A stretch of DNA of 64,000 nt from Cuneatibacter sp. NSJ-177 (GTDB lineage: Bacteria > Bacillota > Clostridia > Lachnospirales > Lachnospiraceae), in the NCBI RefSeq assembly GCF_022867805.1, contig NZ_JALIFO010000014.1, positions 124,001 through 188,000 of the forward strand, given 5' to 3'. Within the stretch, counting starts at the first letter, position 1. The number at the start of each line of letters is the position of its first letter. Below the pieces are notes generated by a model that saw only the letters and a program-made list of their open reading frames with translations, did not search any database and was not told where the DNA came from. The position numbers were made by a program, and so were the translations under genes. Shown piece after piece: positions 6,010 through 13,532 of the stretch.

Positions 6010-8421
6010 TTATGCGATGGATTTTGCTTTCCATACGTCCTTTTCTTTGGGCTGGGGACGGAACAGCAGGAACAGGATCACCGCCACGACTGCGATGGCC
6101 ACAGCGGAACCGACCCCGTTACCGTTACCGGAAAAGAGCATTCCAAGCTGGTACACCGCCAGTGAAACCGCATAGGCAAAACCGCACTGATAGCCAATGG
6201 CAAACCAGGTCCACTTTGCGCTGTTCATCTCTCTCTTAATCGCGCCGATGGCAGCAAAGCAGGGAGCGCACAGCAGGTTAAACACCAGGAATGAGTATGC
6301 GGACAGAGGGGTGAATGCCACACGCATATTGGCCCAGATCTGCCAGCCGTTCTCCGCCACCTCGTCAAAACCTCCGAACAATACGCCGAACGTACCGACC
6401 ACGTTTTCCTTGGCGATCAGGCCGGTGATGGACGCCACCGCCGCCTGCCAGTTCCCCCAGCCAAGAGGAGCGAAAATCCACGCGATTGCAGAGCCGACGG
6501 CGGCCAGAATGCTGTCGTTCATATCCACCATACCGAAGGATCCGTCTGCAAAGCCAAAATTCGAAGTAAACCAAACCAGAATTGTCGCCAGTAAAATGAT
6601 GGTTCCGGCCTTTTTGATGAAGGACCAGCCGCGTTCCCACATCGAGCGGAGCACATTGCTGACGGTCGGCCAATGGTAGGCCGGAAGTTCCATGACGAAC
6701 GGGGCCGGGTCTCCGACAAACATCCGTGTCTTTTTCAGCATAATACCGGAAATAATAATCGCGGCGATCCCGATAAAGTAAGCGCTGGGGGCCACCCACC
6801 AGGCTCCTCCGAACAAAGCTCCGGCGATCAGTGCAATGATCGGCAGCTTTGCGCCGCAGGGGATAAAGGTCGTGGTCATAATCGTCATCTTCCGGTCGCG
6901 GTCATTCTCGATGGTACGGGACGCCATGATGCCGGGCACGCCGCAGCCTGTGCCGATCAACATCGGAATAAAGGACTTTCCGGACAGTCCGAACTTGCGG
7001 AAAATCCGATCCATGACAAACGCCACCCGCGCCATATAACCGCAGGATTCCAAAAAGGCAAGGAACAGGAAAAGAACCAGCATCTGCGGGACAAATCCGA
7101 GCACGGCTCCGACGCCTGCCACAATTCCGTCCAGAATCAGTCCTTCCAGCCATTCGGCGCAGCCGATTGCTGCAAGCCCGTCTCCCACCAGAACTGGGAT
7201 ACCCGGCACCCAAACCCCGTATTCAGCGGGATCCGGTTCCTCGATGGCTGCCGCTTCTATGTAGGAAGGATAGTCCACCGGTATCTCTTCTTCCAAATTG
7301 CCGTCGTCATCGTAGAGGGCGGCCGTTGCGGTCAGGGCAGTCGCTGTTTCCGGATCCAGGCCCGCTTCCCCGGCAGCCGCCTCAAAAGCCTCCACGATTG
7401 CCCCCGGCTCAGTGTAAGCGTCCGCCGCCTCTTCATAATCGGAAGAACCAATTCCCAGTAAATGCCAGCCGTCTCCAAACAGGCCGTCATTCGCCCAATC
7501 CGTCGCCCAGGTTCCAATCGTGGAGACCGAGACAAAATACACGATAAACATGACCACCGCGAAGATTGGCAACGCCAGCCAGCGGTTGGTGACGACACGG
7601 TCAATTTTATCGGAGGTGGACAACCGTCCCGTATGCTGCTTTTTATAACAGCCCTTGATGATGGAGGCGATATAGAGATAGCGCTCATTGGTAATGATGC
7701 TTTCCGCATCGTCGTCCAACTCCTTTTCCGCCGCCTTTCTGTCCTCCTCGATGTGGTCCCTGATTTCCTTTGGAAGTTTCATCTGCTCCAGGACCTTCTG
7801 GTCACGTTCAAATATTTTAATTGCGTACCAGCGCTGCTGTTCCGCCGGCATCTGATGAACGGCAGCTTCCTCAATATGGGCGATCGCATGTTCCACCGCT
7901 CCGCTGAAGCTGTGCTGCGGAATCGTTTTTGGCCCGCTGGCAGCCTCGATAGCCGCCTCGGCCGCCTCCATGATTCCCGTCCCTTTCAGAGCGGATATCT
8001 CCACAACCCGGCAGCCCAGTTCACGGGACAGCTCTTCCGGATAGATCCGGTCTCCGCTCTTTCGCACAAGGTCCATCATGTTCACCGCCACCACAACCGG
8101 AATTCCCAGCTCGGTCAGCTGCGTGGTCAGATAGAGGTTGCGTTCCAGGTTCGTCCCGTCAATGATATTCAGGATCGCATCCGGCCGCTCCCCGATCAGA
8201 TAATTTCTTGCGACCACCTCCTCCAGAGTATAAGGGGACAGGGAATAGATTCCCGGAAGGTCCGTGATCACGACATCCTCGTGTTTTTTCAGTTTTCCTT
8301 CCTTCTTCTCCACTGTCACGCCGGGCCAGTTCCCGACAAACTGGTTCGAACCGGTCAACGCGTTAAACAAAGTTGTTTTACCACTGTTCGGGTTGCCTGC
8401 CAAGGCAATACGTATCTTCAT
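6010..8421 (-). CDS. feoB: Ferrous iron transporter FeoB
   Basis: Fe(II) importer of 803 residues: an N-terminal G domain, a helical spacer and a C-terminal membrane domain with two Gate repeats. G1 is GNPNSGKTT at 9-17, G3 is DLPGIYSL at 54-61, and G4 is NMMD at 114-117. The first Gate begins at DGIVAGVGAVLGFVPQMLVL, followed by the LIGTGCGVPGIMASR motif, in which the Cys is a proposed iron ligand. Between the first membrane helix and the Gate, residues about 327-402 form an acidic extracytoplasmic insert. Start chosen at MKIRIALAGNP, with AGGTAGGA upstream. A TTAG palindrome lies in the feoA-feoB gap, so feoB may also be transcribed from its own iron-controlled promoter. Confidence 0.97.
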   Translation of the reverse strand: MKIRIALAGNPNSGKTTLFNALTGSNQFVGNWPGVTVEKKEGKLKKHEDVVITDLPGIYSLSPYTLEEVVARNYLIGERPDAILNIIDGTNLERNLYLTTQLTELGIPVVVAVNMMDLVRKSGDRIYPEELSRELGCRVVEISALKGTGIMEAAEAAIEAASGPKTIPQHSFSGAVEHAIAHIEEAAVHQMPAEQQRWYAIKIFERDQKVLEQMKLPKEIRDHIEEDRKAAEKELDDDAESIITNERYLYIASIIKGCYKKQHTGRLSTSDKIDRVVTNRWLALPIFAVVMFIVYFVSVSTIGTWATDWANDGLFGDGWHLLGIGSSDYEEAADAYTEPGAIVEAFEAAAGEAGLDPETATALTATAALYDDDGNLEEEIPVDYPSYIEAAAIEEPDPAEYGVWVPGIPVLVGDGLAAIGCAEWLEGLILDGIVAGVGAVLGFVPQMLVLFLFLAFLESCGYMARVAFVMDRIFRKFGLSGKSFIPMLIGTGCGVPGIMASRTIENDRDRKMTIMTTTFIPCGAKLPIIALIAGALFGGAWWVAPSAYFIGIAAIIISGIMLKKTRMFVGDPAPFVMELPAYHWPTVSNVLRSMWERGWSFIKKAGTIILLATILVWFTSNFGFADGSFGMVDMNDSILAAVGSAIAWIFAPLGWGNWQAAVASITGLIAKENVVGTFGVLFGGFDEVAENGWQIWANMRVAFTPLSAYSFLVFNLLCAPCFAAIGAIKREMNSAKWTWFAIGYQCGFAYAVSLAVYQLGMLFSGNGNGVGSAVAIAVVAVILFLLFRPQPKEKDVWKAKSIA

Positions 8422-8450
8422 GGCATCCTACCTATCCTTTCGATCTTTGA

Positions 8451-8464
8451 TTAGTTCAGACTAA
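8451..8464. promoter_or_regulatory. DtxR-type operator before feoB
   Basis: TTAGT-TCAG-ACTAA, a perfect palindrome 30 bases upstream of the feoB start. It resembles the sites at the feoA and flavodoxin-unit promoters. Confidence 0.6.
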
Positions 8465-8499
8465 CGCCAGGCCAGAAAAAGCGGGGCGTTCCGCCCCTC

Positions 8500-8724
8500 T
8501 CATTCGCCGACTTCAATCATCTCCGCATCTGCCTTTCGCAGCGACAGCTCATAGCCGCGGACCGTCACTTCCACCGGATCACCCAGAGGCGCCACCTTGC
8601 GGACCGTCACCTCCGTCCCTCTGGTGATCCCCATGTCCATGATGCGGCGCTTCACCGCTCCTTCGCCGTGGAGCCTTACGACCCGTGCCGTATCGCCGAT
8701 CTTTACCTGTTTCAGCGTCTTCAT
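8500..8724 (-). CDS. feoA: FeoA family protein (second copy)
   Basis: SH3-like cytoplasmic partner of FeoB, 74 residues. It shows the family pattern of an N-terminal TLKQVKIGDTARVVRLHG strand pair, a helix RRIMDMGITRGTEV, and a C-terminal strand VEVTVRGYELSLRKADAE. The frame is open to 8787, but the ATG at 8724 has AAGGAG eight bases before it and gives the standard FeoA length. It lies between the other FeoA and FeoB. Confidence 0.92.
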   Translation of the reverse strand: MKTLKQVKIGDTARVVRLHGEGAVKRRIMDMGITRGTEVTVRKVAPLGDPVEVTVRGYELSLRKADAEMIEVGE

Positions 8725-8787
8725 CCCATACGCTCCTTTCCACATTATTGCCTGTCTTTTCCGGATCAATCTTGGGTTATCTCCCAA

Positions 8788-9000
8788 TCAAATCATAATC
8801 TTGCCGGCCATCTCCTTACTGATTGCCACGCGGGTATCCTTGACATTGACGATCAGATTTCCTCCCATGGTGGAAATTACTGTAACCCTGCCTCCGGTTA
8901 CAAATCCAAGGTTTTCCAGATGGGCGCGCACCTCCGGCTTCCCCCCGATCTTCCGAATTTGATTTTCTTCTCCAACATCAGCAAACGTTAATGGCATCAT
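8788..9000 (-). CDS. feoA: FeoA family protein (first copy)
   Basis: The first gene of the feo operon, 70 residues, with MPLTFADVGEENQIRKIGG, the helix AHLENLGFVTGGRVTV and the final strand DTRVAISKEMAGKI. The two adjacent FeoA proteins are diverged, with little identity beyond family positions, so they may contact FeoB differently or form a heteromer. Two in-frame ATGs occur at 9000 and 8997; GAGGAGAAAG lies just upstream and the second is slightly better spaced. Confidence 0.92.
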   Translation of the reverse strand: MMPLTFADVGEENQIRKIGGKPEVRAHLENLGFVTGGRVTVISTMGGNLIVNVKDTRVAISKEMAGKIMI

Positions 9001-9086
9001 CTTTCTCCTCGCTTATGATTTTGAAAACGACTCTACTTCGCTGGCCCGTGTAGTAAGTGTCAGCTAACTTCAAAAGCAAAACAAGC

Positions 9087-9104
9087 GGTTAGGGAAATCT
9101 AACC
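9087..9104. promoter_or_regulatory. DtxR-type operator, feo promoter downstream site
   Basis: GGTTAG-GGAAAT-CTAACC, an 18-bp dyad covering the expected transcription start of the feo operon. Confidence 0.7.
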
Positions 9105-9110
9105 ATCTAT

Positions 9111-9139
9111 ATGTTAGCATGAGCTAACCCGGTTGTCAA
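9111..9139 (-). promoter_or_regulatory. feo operon promoter with spacer operator
   Basis: On the minus strand, TTGACA (9134-9139), a 17-base spacer and TAACAT (9111-9116). The palindrome GTTAGCATGAGCTAAC (9113-9128) fills the spacer and overlaps the -10, so repressor bound there would block polymerase. Confidence 0.78.
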
Positions 9140-9327
9140 GTGTTTTTTCTCCCCTTGAACTTCCAGGCCGATCTATGCTATAATGTTCACAAAATAGTCT
9201 GAATTCCGCTCTTTTCGATGCGGACGATCTGTTCCGGGATATCCTGAAGGAAGCCGTGAGGGAGAAGACGCCATACCATGAAACATATACGATTGAAACG
9301 AAGGATTCCGAAAGGCGGTGCATAATC

Positions 9328-9744
9328 ATGAAAATACAGGAATCTGCAGAAAACTATCTGGAAACCATCTTGATTCTCCATCAGCGCAGCGGAGCCGTCC
9401 GCTCCATCGACATTGCCAACGAACTGGAATTCTCCAAGCCCAGCGTCAGCGTTGCCATGAAAAACCTGCGTGAGAACGGGTATATTGAAATGGATCCAGG
9501 CGGCTATATCACTCTTCTGGACAAAGGGAGGGAAATAGCGGAAAAAATATATGAGCGTCACCGTCTCCTGTCCGACTGGCTGACCGCTCTGGGCGTGGAA
9601 CCTTCCATCGCCTCCGAGGACGCCTGCCGGATCGAGCATGTGATCAGCGCCGAAAGCTTTGACGCGATTAAAGCCCATGTGCGGGCAATAAAGGAAATGC
9701 CGGGCAAGGCGGTTTCTTCATCCGGTGTCTCCGGTGATAAATAA
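9328..9744 (+). CDS. DtxR/MntR-family metal-dependent repressor
   Basis: A 139-residue transcription repressor. The N-terminal winged helix is ESAENYLETILILHQRSG followed by DIANELEFSKPSVSVAMKNL, the recognition helix of this family. The dimerization domain has DACRIEHVIS, the E/H metal-ligand segment of MntR and IdeR. It lacks the C-terminal SH3 domain, so it is the short form. The frame opens at 9256 but MKIQESAENYLE is the conserved start. It is divergent from feoAAB, whose promoter has two TTAG/CTAA dyads, making it the probable iron sensor of this locus. Mn(II) sensing cannot be excluded. Confidence 0.9.
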   Translation: MKIQESAENYLETILILHQRSGAVRSIDIANELEFSKPSVSVAMKNLRENGYIEMDPGGYITLLDKGREIAEKIYERHRLLSDWLTALGVEPSIASEDACRIEHVISAESFDAIKAHVRAIKEMPGKAVSSSGVSGDK

Positions 9745-9760
9745 GTTCAGATCAAAATAG

Positions 9761-9850
9761 AAAAACGCTGAAAGGAGCATCTTCCTGCCGCCTGCCTCAA
9801 TGTGGAGCGGCAGACGGAGGATTGTATGTTGCATCCGTTCAGCGTTTTTT
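9761..9850. terminator. Long-loop bidirectional terminator
   Basis: AAAAACGCTGAA (9761-9772) pairs with TTCAGCGTTTTTT (9838-9850). Within the loop, CTGCCG and CGGCAG form an inner stem. It separates the convergent repressor and flavodoxin genes. Confidence 0.75.
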
Positions 9851-9877
9851 GTTTCTTTTACCGTTTTATCCCCTCAG

Positions 9878-10300
9878 TCAGGTCAAAGCCTTCCCCAGTT
9901 CCCGGCAGGCGTTTTCCGCCTCCTCATCCGGCGTTTCCTGGCAGATAACACTGCCGCAGGCCAACTCGGCCCCATCATTTTTACAGGTTTCCTCCCAGTT
10001 TTTCATCCACTCTCCGTCTCCCCAGCCGTAGGAGCCGAACAGAGCAATCTTTTTTCCCTTCAACTTCGGCTCGCAGCCTGCAAACATCGGCTCGAATACA
10101 CTGTCTTCCAATTCCTCCGAGCCCATCGAAGGGCAGCCGAAGGCGGCTCCGTCGTACTGATCCAGCATTTTTCCGTCAAACGCATCCGCGGTAAAAATCT
10201 CGGTCTCAGCACCGGCTTCCCGCGCTCCCTCGGCCACCAGTTTCGCCATAGCCTCGGTATTTCCGGTTCCGCTCCAATAGACAACTGCAATCTTGCTCAT
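9878..10300 (-). CDS. Flavodoxin
   Basis: Small FMN electron carrier of 140 residues that replaces ferredoxin when iron is scarce. The FMN phosphate loop is WSGTGNTEAMA near residues 9-19, followed by FGCPSMGSEELED and the FGSYGWGDGEWM segment typical of Clostridial flavodoxins. It is the last gene of a three-gene unit whose promoter carries DtxR-type dyads, which fits iron-starvation expression. Confidence 0.95.
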   Translation of the reverse strand: MSKIAVVYWSGTGNTEAMAKLVAEGAREAGAETEIFTADAFDGKMLDQYDGAAFGCPSMGSEELEDSVFEPMFAGCEPKLKGKKIALFGSYGWGDGEWMKNWEETCKNDGAELACGSVICQETPDEEAENACRELGKALT

Positions 10301-10342
10301 GTCATTCCCTCTTTTCTTAGATTATAATTGTGTTTCTATCTC

Positions 10343-10894
10343 TTAAGCCGTCACGGTTAATTGCCAGACGCTTCTGCCCTGGCTCCAAAGGTTCCGATAG
10401 ACAGACTTACATTTTCCGAATTTTTCGAACATCCTCTTTGCCTCGCATTCATCGCAGTAGACTTTCCAACAGCCGGCGCACTTGCAATTTTTTCCTTTAT
10501 TCTGAATAAAACCAAGGACGTCCCCCAGAGGATATCCCAAAAAAATCCCGATTTCGTGGGGAAAGTTTTTCTCCTCCCGGATCCGCTTTTTCAGGAAATC
10601 GAGAGCGCTGTCCGGGCCGCGCCGCTCATACCCAAACCGGGTCAGAAAATCAGCCACGCCTTCCTTGTTCAGATCCGCTTCCAACCGGCTTTTCCGGTAA
10701 ACATAAATCAGAGCCTTATTTTCCTCACGGTGAAGCGTCAAAAGCGCGATCCCTTTTTGGCCCAACGCTTCATTCCATACGGCAAGCTGCCGGTTCAGCT
10801 CCGTTTCTGAATAAAAGCGGCAGTTAAACAGATTGGCCGTTTTCAGCGATGCCAGCGTAGGAGCGCAATACTCAATCAAGTAGTCCTCCAACAC
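10343..10894 (-). CDS. DUF3793 family protein
   Basis: A 183-residue cytoplasmic protein with no known function. It opens with YLIEYCAPTLASLKTANLFNC and has a central RKSRLEADLNKEGVADFLTRFGY, then FPHEIGIFLGYPLGDVLGFI. Near the C-terminus is a Cys cluster CKCAGCWKVYCDECEAKRMF that could hold a metal or cluster. These features match the DUF3793 family, regularly found next to flavodoxin in Clostridia. The iron-linked promoter suggests a role in heme, corrinoid or Fe handling, but that is inference. Confidence 0.85.
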   Translation of the reverse strand: MLEDYLIEYCAPTLASLKTANLFNCRFYSETELNRQLAVWNEALGQKGIALLTLHREENKALIYVYRKSRLEADLNKEGVADFLTRFGYERRGPDSALDFLKKRIREEKNFPHEIGIFLGYPLGDVLGFIQNKGKNCKCAGCWKVYCDECEAKRMFEKFGKCKSVYRNLWSQGRSVWQLTVTA

Positions 10895-10906
10895 GTTTTT
10901 TCTCCT

Positions 10907-11194
10907 CTAGGCCAGAACGCAGCGTTCTTTTAAAACGGAATGAAGAGCCGCGGCGCTGCTGCCATGGACTCTGGCAATCGGAACATGGTTGCGTTTTGCT
11001 TCCTGAGATGCGCTGATCACCATCTTGTGAGAGACCGTATTGGTCAGCAGGATCAAAAGATCCGGACAGCCCAGCTTTCTTTTCAGGGAACCGTTTTCTT
11101 TTGTAAACACTTTGGCTTTACAGCCATACTCTTTGCAGATACTTTCATATTGGCAGGCCATTCCTTCATTGCCTCCGACAATCACAACGCTCAT
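10907..11194 (-). CDS. DUF2325 family protein
   Basis: A 95-residue protein of the DUF2325 family. It has an N-terminal Rossmann-like strand-loop MSVVIVGGNEGM, a central DLLILLTNTVSHKMV and a C-terminal RVHGSSAAALHSVL. These proteins are small, soluble and often encoded with iron or oxygen-response genes; the function is not known. It is the first gene of the unit, 12 bases ahead of the DUF3793 gene, immediately downstream of the two TTAG palindromes. Confidence 0.85.
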   Translation of the reverse strand: MSVVIVGGNEGMACQYESICKEYGCKAKVFTKENGSLKRKLGCPDLLILLTNTVSHKMVISASQEAKRNHVPIARVHGSSAAALHSVLKERCVLA

Positions 11195-11247
11195 ACATTC
11201 ACCCTTTCTGTTATATCTTGTACCGGCTGATCCATTGGTAGTTTTGG

Positions 11248-11265
11248 TTAGTTATAGCTAACTAA
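11248..11265. promoter_or_regulatory. DtxR-type operator in flavodoxin-unit leader
   Basis: TTAGTTA-TAGC-TAACTAA, dyad of seven-base arms, located in the 5' leader about 60 bases after the predicted transcription start. Confidence 0.6.
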
Positions 11266-11307
11266 TGTATAAAAAAATATACCGTAGAAGAATAAATTTT
11301 ATCGCCG

Positions 11308-11323
11308 GTTAGCTTTAACTAAC
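11308..11323. promoter_or_regulatory. DtxR-type operator at flavodoxin-unit start site
   Basis: GTTAG-CTTTAA-CTAAC, a dyad immediately downstream of the predicted start site, matching the half-sites at the feo promoter. Confidence 0.65.
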
Positions 11324-11333
11324 TTTTTTTCAT

Positions 11334-11362
11334 AGAATAACATATGCGATGGGTTCTGTCAA
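11334..11362 (-). promoter_or_regulatory. Promoter of DUF2325-DUF3793-flavodoxin unit
   Basis: On the minus strand TTGACA (11357-11362), 17 bases, TATTCT (11334-11339). Confidence 0.75.
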
Positions 11363-11429
11363 GTCTATTTGTATTTAAATTCATGAAAGAATAAGCAGAG
11401 GGGGGGATCCAGCGCTTCTGTTTCCAGAG

Positions 11430-11543
11430 AGAAAACAAAAAAGGATAGGGCGCCGCAAAATGAAACCAATTCCGTCTGGTCCGTTTCCCGGCGCATCTAT
11501 CCACGCCTTGTCTCAGGAAGAATTTCATTTTGAAGCGCCCTAT
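11430..11543 (-). terminator. Long-stem terminator after URO-D-like gene
   Basis: Arms at 11445-11465 and 11523-11543 match as an inverted repeat at 19 of 21 positions, with a 57-base loop. On the minus strand the second arm is followed by CCTTTTTTGTTTTC, so it ends the URO-D-like transcript before the flavodoxin-unit promoter. Confidence 0.7.
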
Positions 11544-11566
11544 ACAGTAACAAGGATTAAGCTCCG

Positions 11567-12571
11567 TTATTCCTTTGCATTCTGCTGGTTATAGCGGTCG
11601 ATCTCATCCTCGATGGTGGCGTCCACGTTGGGATAGATCCCGGAATCTTTCAAGCCATAGGTCAGGCACGGAATAAAGTGGCCGCCGGGGCCATAGGACT
11701 CGCAGGCGCGGCGCACTTCCGCACGGATCTCTTCCTCCGTAGAATCAGCGCGGTCCACCACGGCCGCATCGATGCCGCCCATCAAAACCATGCGTCCCTG
11801 AAGCTTTTTCTGAATCGCCGGGATATCGTTGGAGGGAAGCACGCCCTGCCAGATATCGATACCGATCTCCGCCATATCCTCCACAATCGGCTCGCAGTAG
11901 GAATCCGCGTGATGGATAACGATAACGCCATGGTCCTTCATGTATCCATAAATCCTGCGGTAATGCTCTTTAAAATATTCCCGCCAAATTTCCGGGCTCA
12001 TGAACAGGCTGGTCTTGGAACCCCAGTCGTCATGGGACAGGATCGCATCCGGATGCAGGTGATCCACCAGCAGTTTCGCGTAGGTGAAGCGGTATTCCGC
12101 AATGGCGTCCACCAGCTCGTGCATGTCATCCGGCTCAGCCAGAAGGTTCACCAGAGCATCCTCAAAGCCCATCAGATAATGGCACTGTTCGAAGATCCCG
12201 GTTCCCATAAAGCCCATGGAAATCTGCCCCTTTTCACGGATCTCCTCCGCCAGCTTTACCGCAGGCTCCCAGCCCTCCGAGCAGTTGGCAATCAGATCCG
12301 GGACTTTCACGGTGTCTCTCCATTCGGTGACATCGGGGCAAACCTTGTTCTCCGGCGTCACATGGGGCATCGGGCCCGGCGCATCCTCCGGAAACAGAAT
12401 GCAGGTTCCCCACTTGTCGTAGGTGGTCATGCCACGCTTCCGGTTTCCACGGCAAAACTGATTGATCGGGTCCGTTAAAACGACATCGAAAGCTTCAAAT
12501 TGCTTCAGCAGCCGGTCCGGCTGTCCGTCCTTTTTCAGCAGCTCCATCAAGTTTTCTTTTGCTGTCAACAT
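11567..12571 (-). CDS. Uroporphyrinogen decarboxylase-like methyltransferase
   Basis: A 334-residue TIM-barrel protein of the URO-D superfamily (HemE / MtaA / CmuA). It has the internal features of the family: a MGFMGTGIFEQCHYLMGFE segment, SHDDWGSKTSLFMSPEIW near the middle, IHHADSYCEPIVEDMAEIG with the His and Cys that bind zinc in MtaA-type enzymes, and GGIDAAVV. True HemE lacks the HADSYC pattern, so a methyl-transfer or O-demethylation role with a corrinoid partner is more likely than heme synthesis. No corrinoid protein is in the window. A TetR gene is divergent from it and a 30-bp palindrome lies at its start site, implying ligand-induced expression. Confidence 0.82.
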   Translation of the reverse strand: MLTAKENLMELLKKDGQPDRLLKQFEAFDVVLTDPINQFCRGNRKRGMTTYDKWGTCILFPEDAPGPMPHVTPENKVCPDVTEWRDTVKVPDLIANCSEGWEPAVKLAEEIREKGQISMGFMGTGIFEQCHYLMGFEDALVNLLAEPDDMHELVDAIAEYRFTYAKLLVDHLHPDAILSHDDWGSKTSLFMSPEIWREYFKEHYRRIYGYMKDHGVIVIHHADSYCEPIVEDMAEIGIDIWQGVLPSNDIPAIQKKLQGRMVLMGGIDAAVVDRADSTEEEIRAEVRRACESYGPGGHFIPCLTYGLKDSGIYPNVDATIEDEIDRYNQQNAKE

Positions 12572-12587
12572 ACACTGCCTCCCTTCG

Positions 12588-12617
12588 AAATTGATTTTTA
12601 AGAGAAATAATCAATTT
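12588..12617. promoter_or_regulatory. Candidate TetR operator
   Basis: AAATTGATT (12588-12596) and AATCAATTT (12609-12617) are perfect inverted arms around 12 bases, just downstream of the predicted start of the URO-D-like transcript and upstream of the divergent TetR gene. Confidence 0.6.
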
Positions 12618-12626
12618 TCTTTTTTT

Positions 12627-12654
12627 ATTATACCATCTGCCTGCTGTCTGTCAA
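12627..12654 (-). promoter_or_regulatory. Promoter of URO-D-like gene
   Basis: Minus-strand TTGACA (12649-12654), 16-base spacer, TATAAT (12627-12632). Confidence 0.75.
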
Positions 12655-12733
12655 TCCCGTACCGGTATTTTTCGGTTTCTTTTTCAGGTAAGCTGTGCTA
12701 TTCTAAAGGGGATATTTCGGAGGAGGGGAAAAC

Positions 12734-13387
12734 GTGTACTCAAAAGGGGAATACAGGAAAGACATCCTGCTGAAAAATGCCAAGGAATTGTTCTACGAAA
12801 AAGGATACCGCAACACCACGATCCGGGAAATTGCCGCCAAAAGCGGGGATCCGGTCAGCCTTGTCCACTATTATTTCCAAAAAAAAGACGATATCCTTCG
12901 CACCGTTTACAGTGATTTTTGTAACAACATTGACCTGTTTCTCTATACAAAATATGCCGATCAGGGCATTGAACAGGATATTCTTCTGGCCCATGCCCTG
13001 AATAACCGGATCTATTATGATATTCTGCTGAAAGATCCCTGCAACAGCCGGGTCTACGGCGAGATTCTGGAATCCTCCACCAATGCCCGCCTGATCGGCC
13101 GGTACGTGGAATACACCTCCCAGAAATATGTGGATCAATACCAGATCTCCGTCTCCGATGAACAGCTGAAAGCCTGTATCGCCATCAACTTTGGAGGGCG
13201 GCGCGAATTCTACCGGGAATATCTCTCCGGCCGGCTCCCCCTCGACATTCAGGAGGGCGTCTCTCTGATCTTTTCCATTTTCCCCCGGTTGATCGGCATT
13301 GATACGAGGGAGATCGACCGCGCCCTCACACAATCCCTGGAGATCTTCCGGCAGCTCCCCGACACCGGCATCCGCTTTCTGGCCTAG
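12734..13387 (+). CDS. TetR-family transcriptional regulator
   Basis: A 217-residue regulator. The N-terminal helix-turn-helix is AKELFYEKGYRNTTIREIAAKS followed by SLVHYYFQKKDDIL, the TetR signature. The C-terminal ~150 residues form a helical ligand-binding part with no recognisable subfamily. It starts at a GTG preceded by GGAGGAGGGG. It is divergent from the URO-D-like gene with an inverted repeat between them, so it probably controls that gene; the inducer is not known. Confidence 0.9.
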   Translation: MYSKGEYRKDILLKNAKELFYEKGYRNTTIREIAAKSGDPVSLVHYYFQKKDDILRTVYSDFCNNIDLFLYTKYADQGIEQDILLAHALNNRIYYDILLKDPCNSRVYGEILESSTNARLIGRYVEYTSQKYVDQYQISVSDEQLKACIAINFGGRREFYREYLSGRLPLDIQEGVSLIFSIFPRLIGIDTREIDRALTQSLEIFRQLPDTGIRFLA

Positions 13388-13483
13388 GCGATTATGACGC
13401 ATCAACAATGTCCTGAACTCCGACGGGGAAGGCAGCACCTGCTGGGAAGCTCTCATACTTTCCCAATACGAAAAAAAGAACCG

Positions 13484-13512
13484 CTTTGGACCGGAAGCTT
13501 GCCGGTCCAAAG
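13484..13512. terminator. Bidirectional terminator TetR / mgtE
   Basis: CTTTGGACCGG (13484-13494) pairs perfectly with CCGGTCCAAAG (13502-13512). A run of seven A lies to the left and a T-rich tract TTCTTTCTTTT to the right, so it serves both convergent genes. Confidence 0.85.
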
Positions 13513-13532
13513 TGATTCTTTCTTTTATTCGT

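Noticed and set aside
6010-8421. FeoB acidic insert as a frameshift artefact
   Set aside because: The frame stays open through it and both flanking membrane segments are intact, so it is a real insert.
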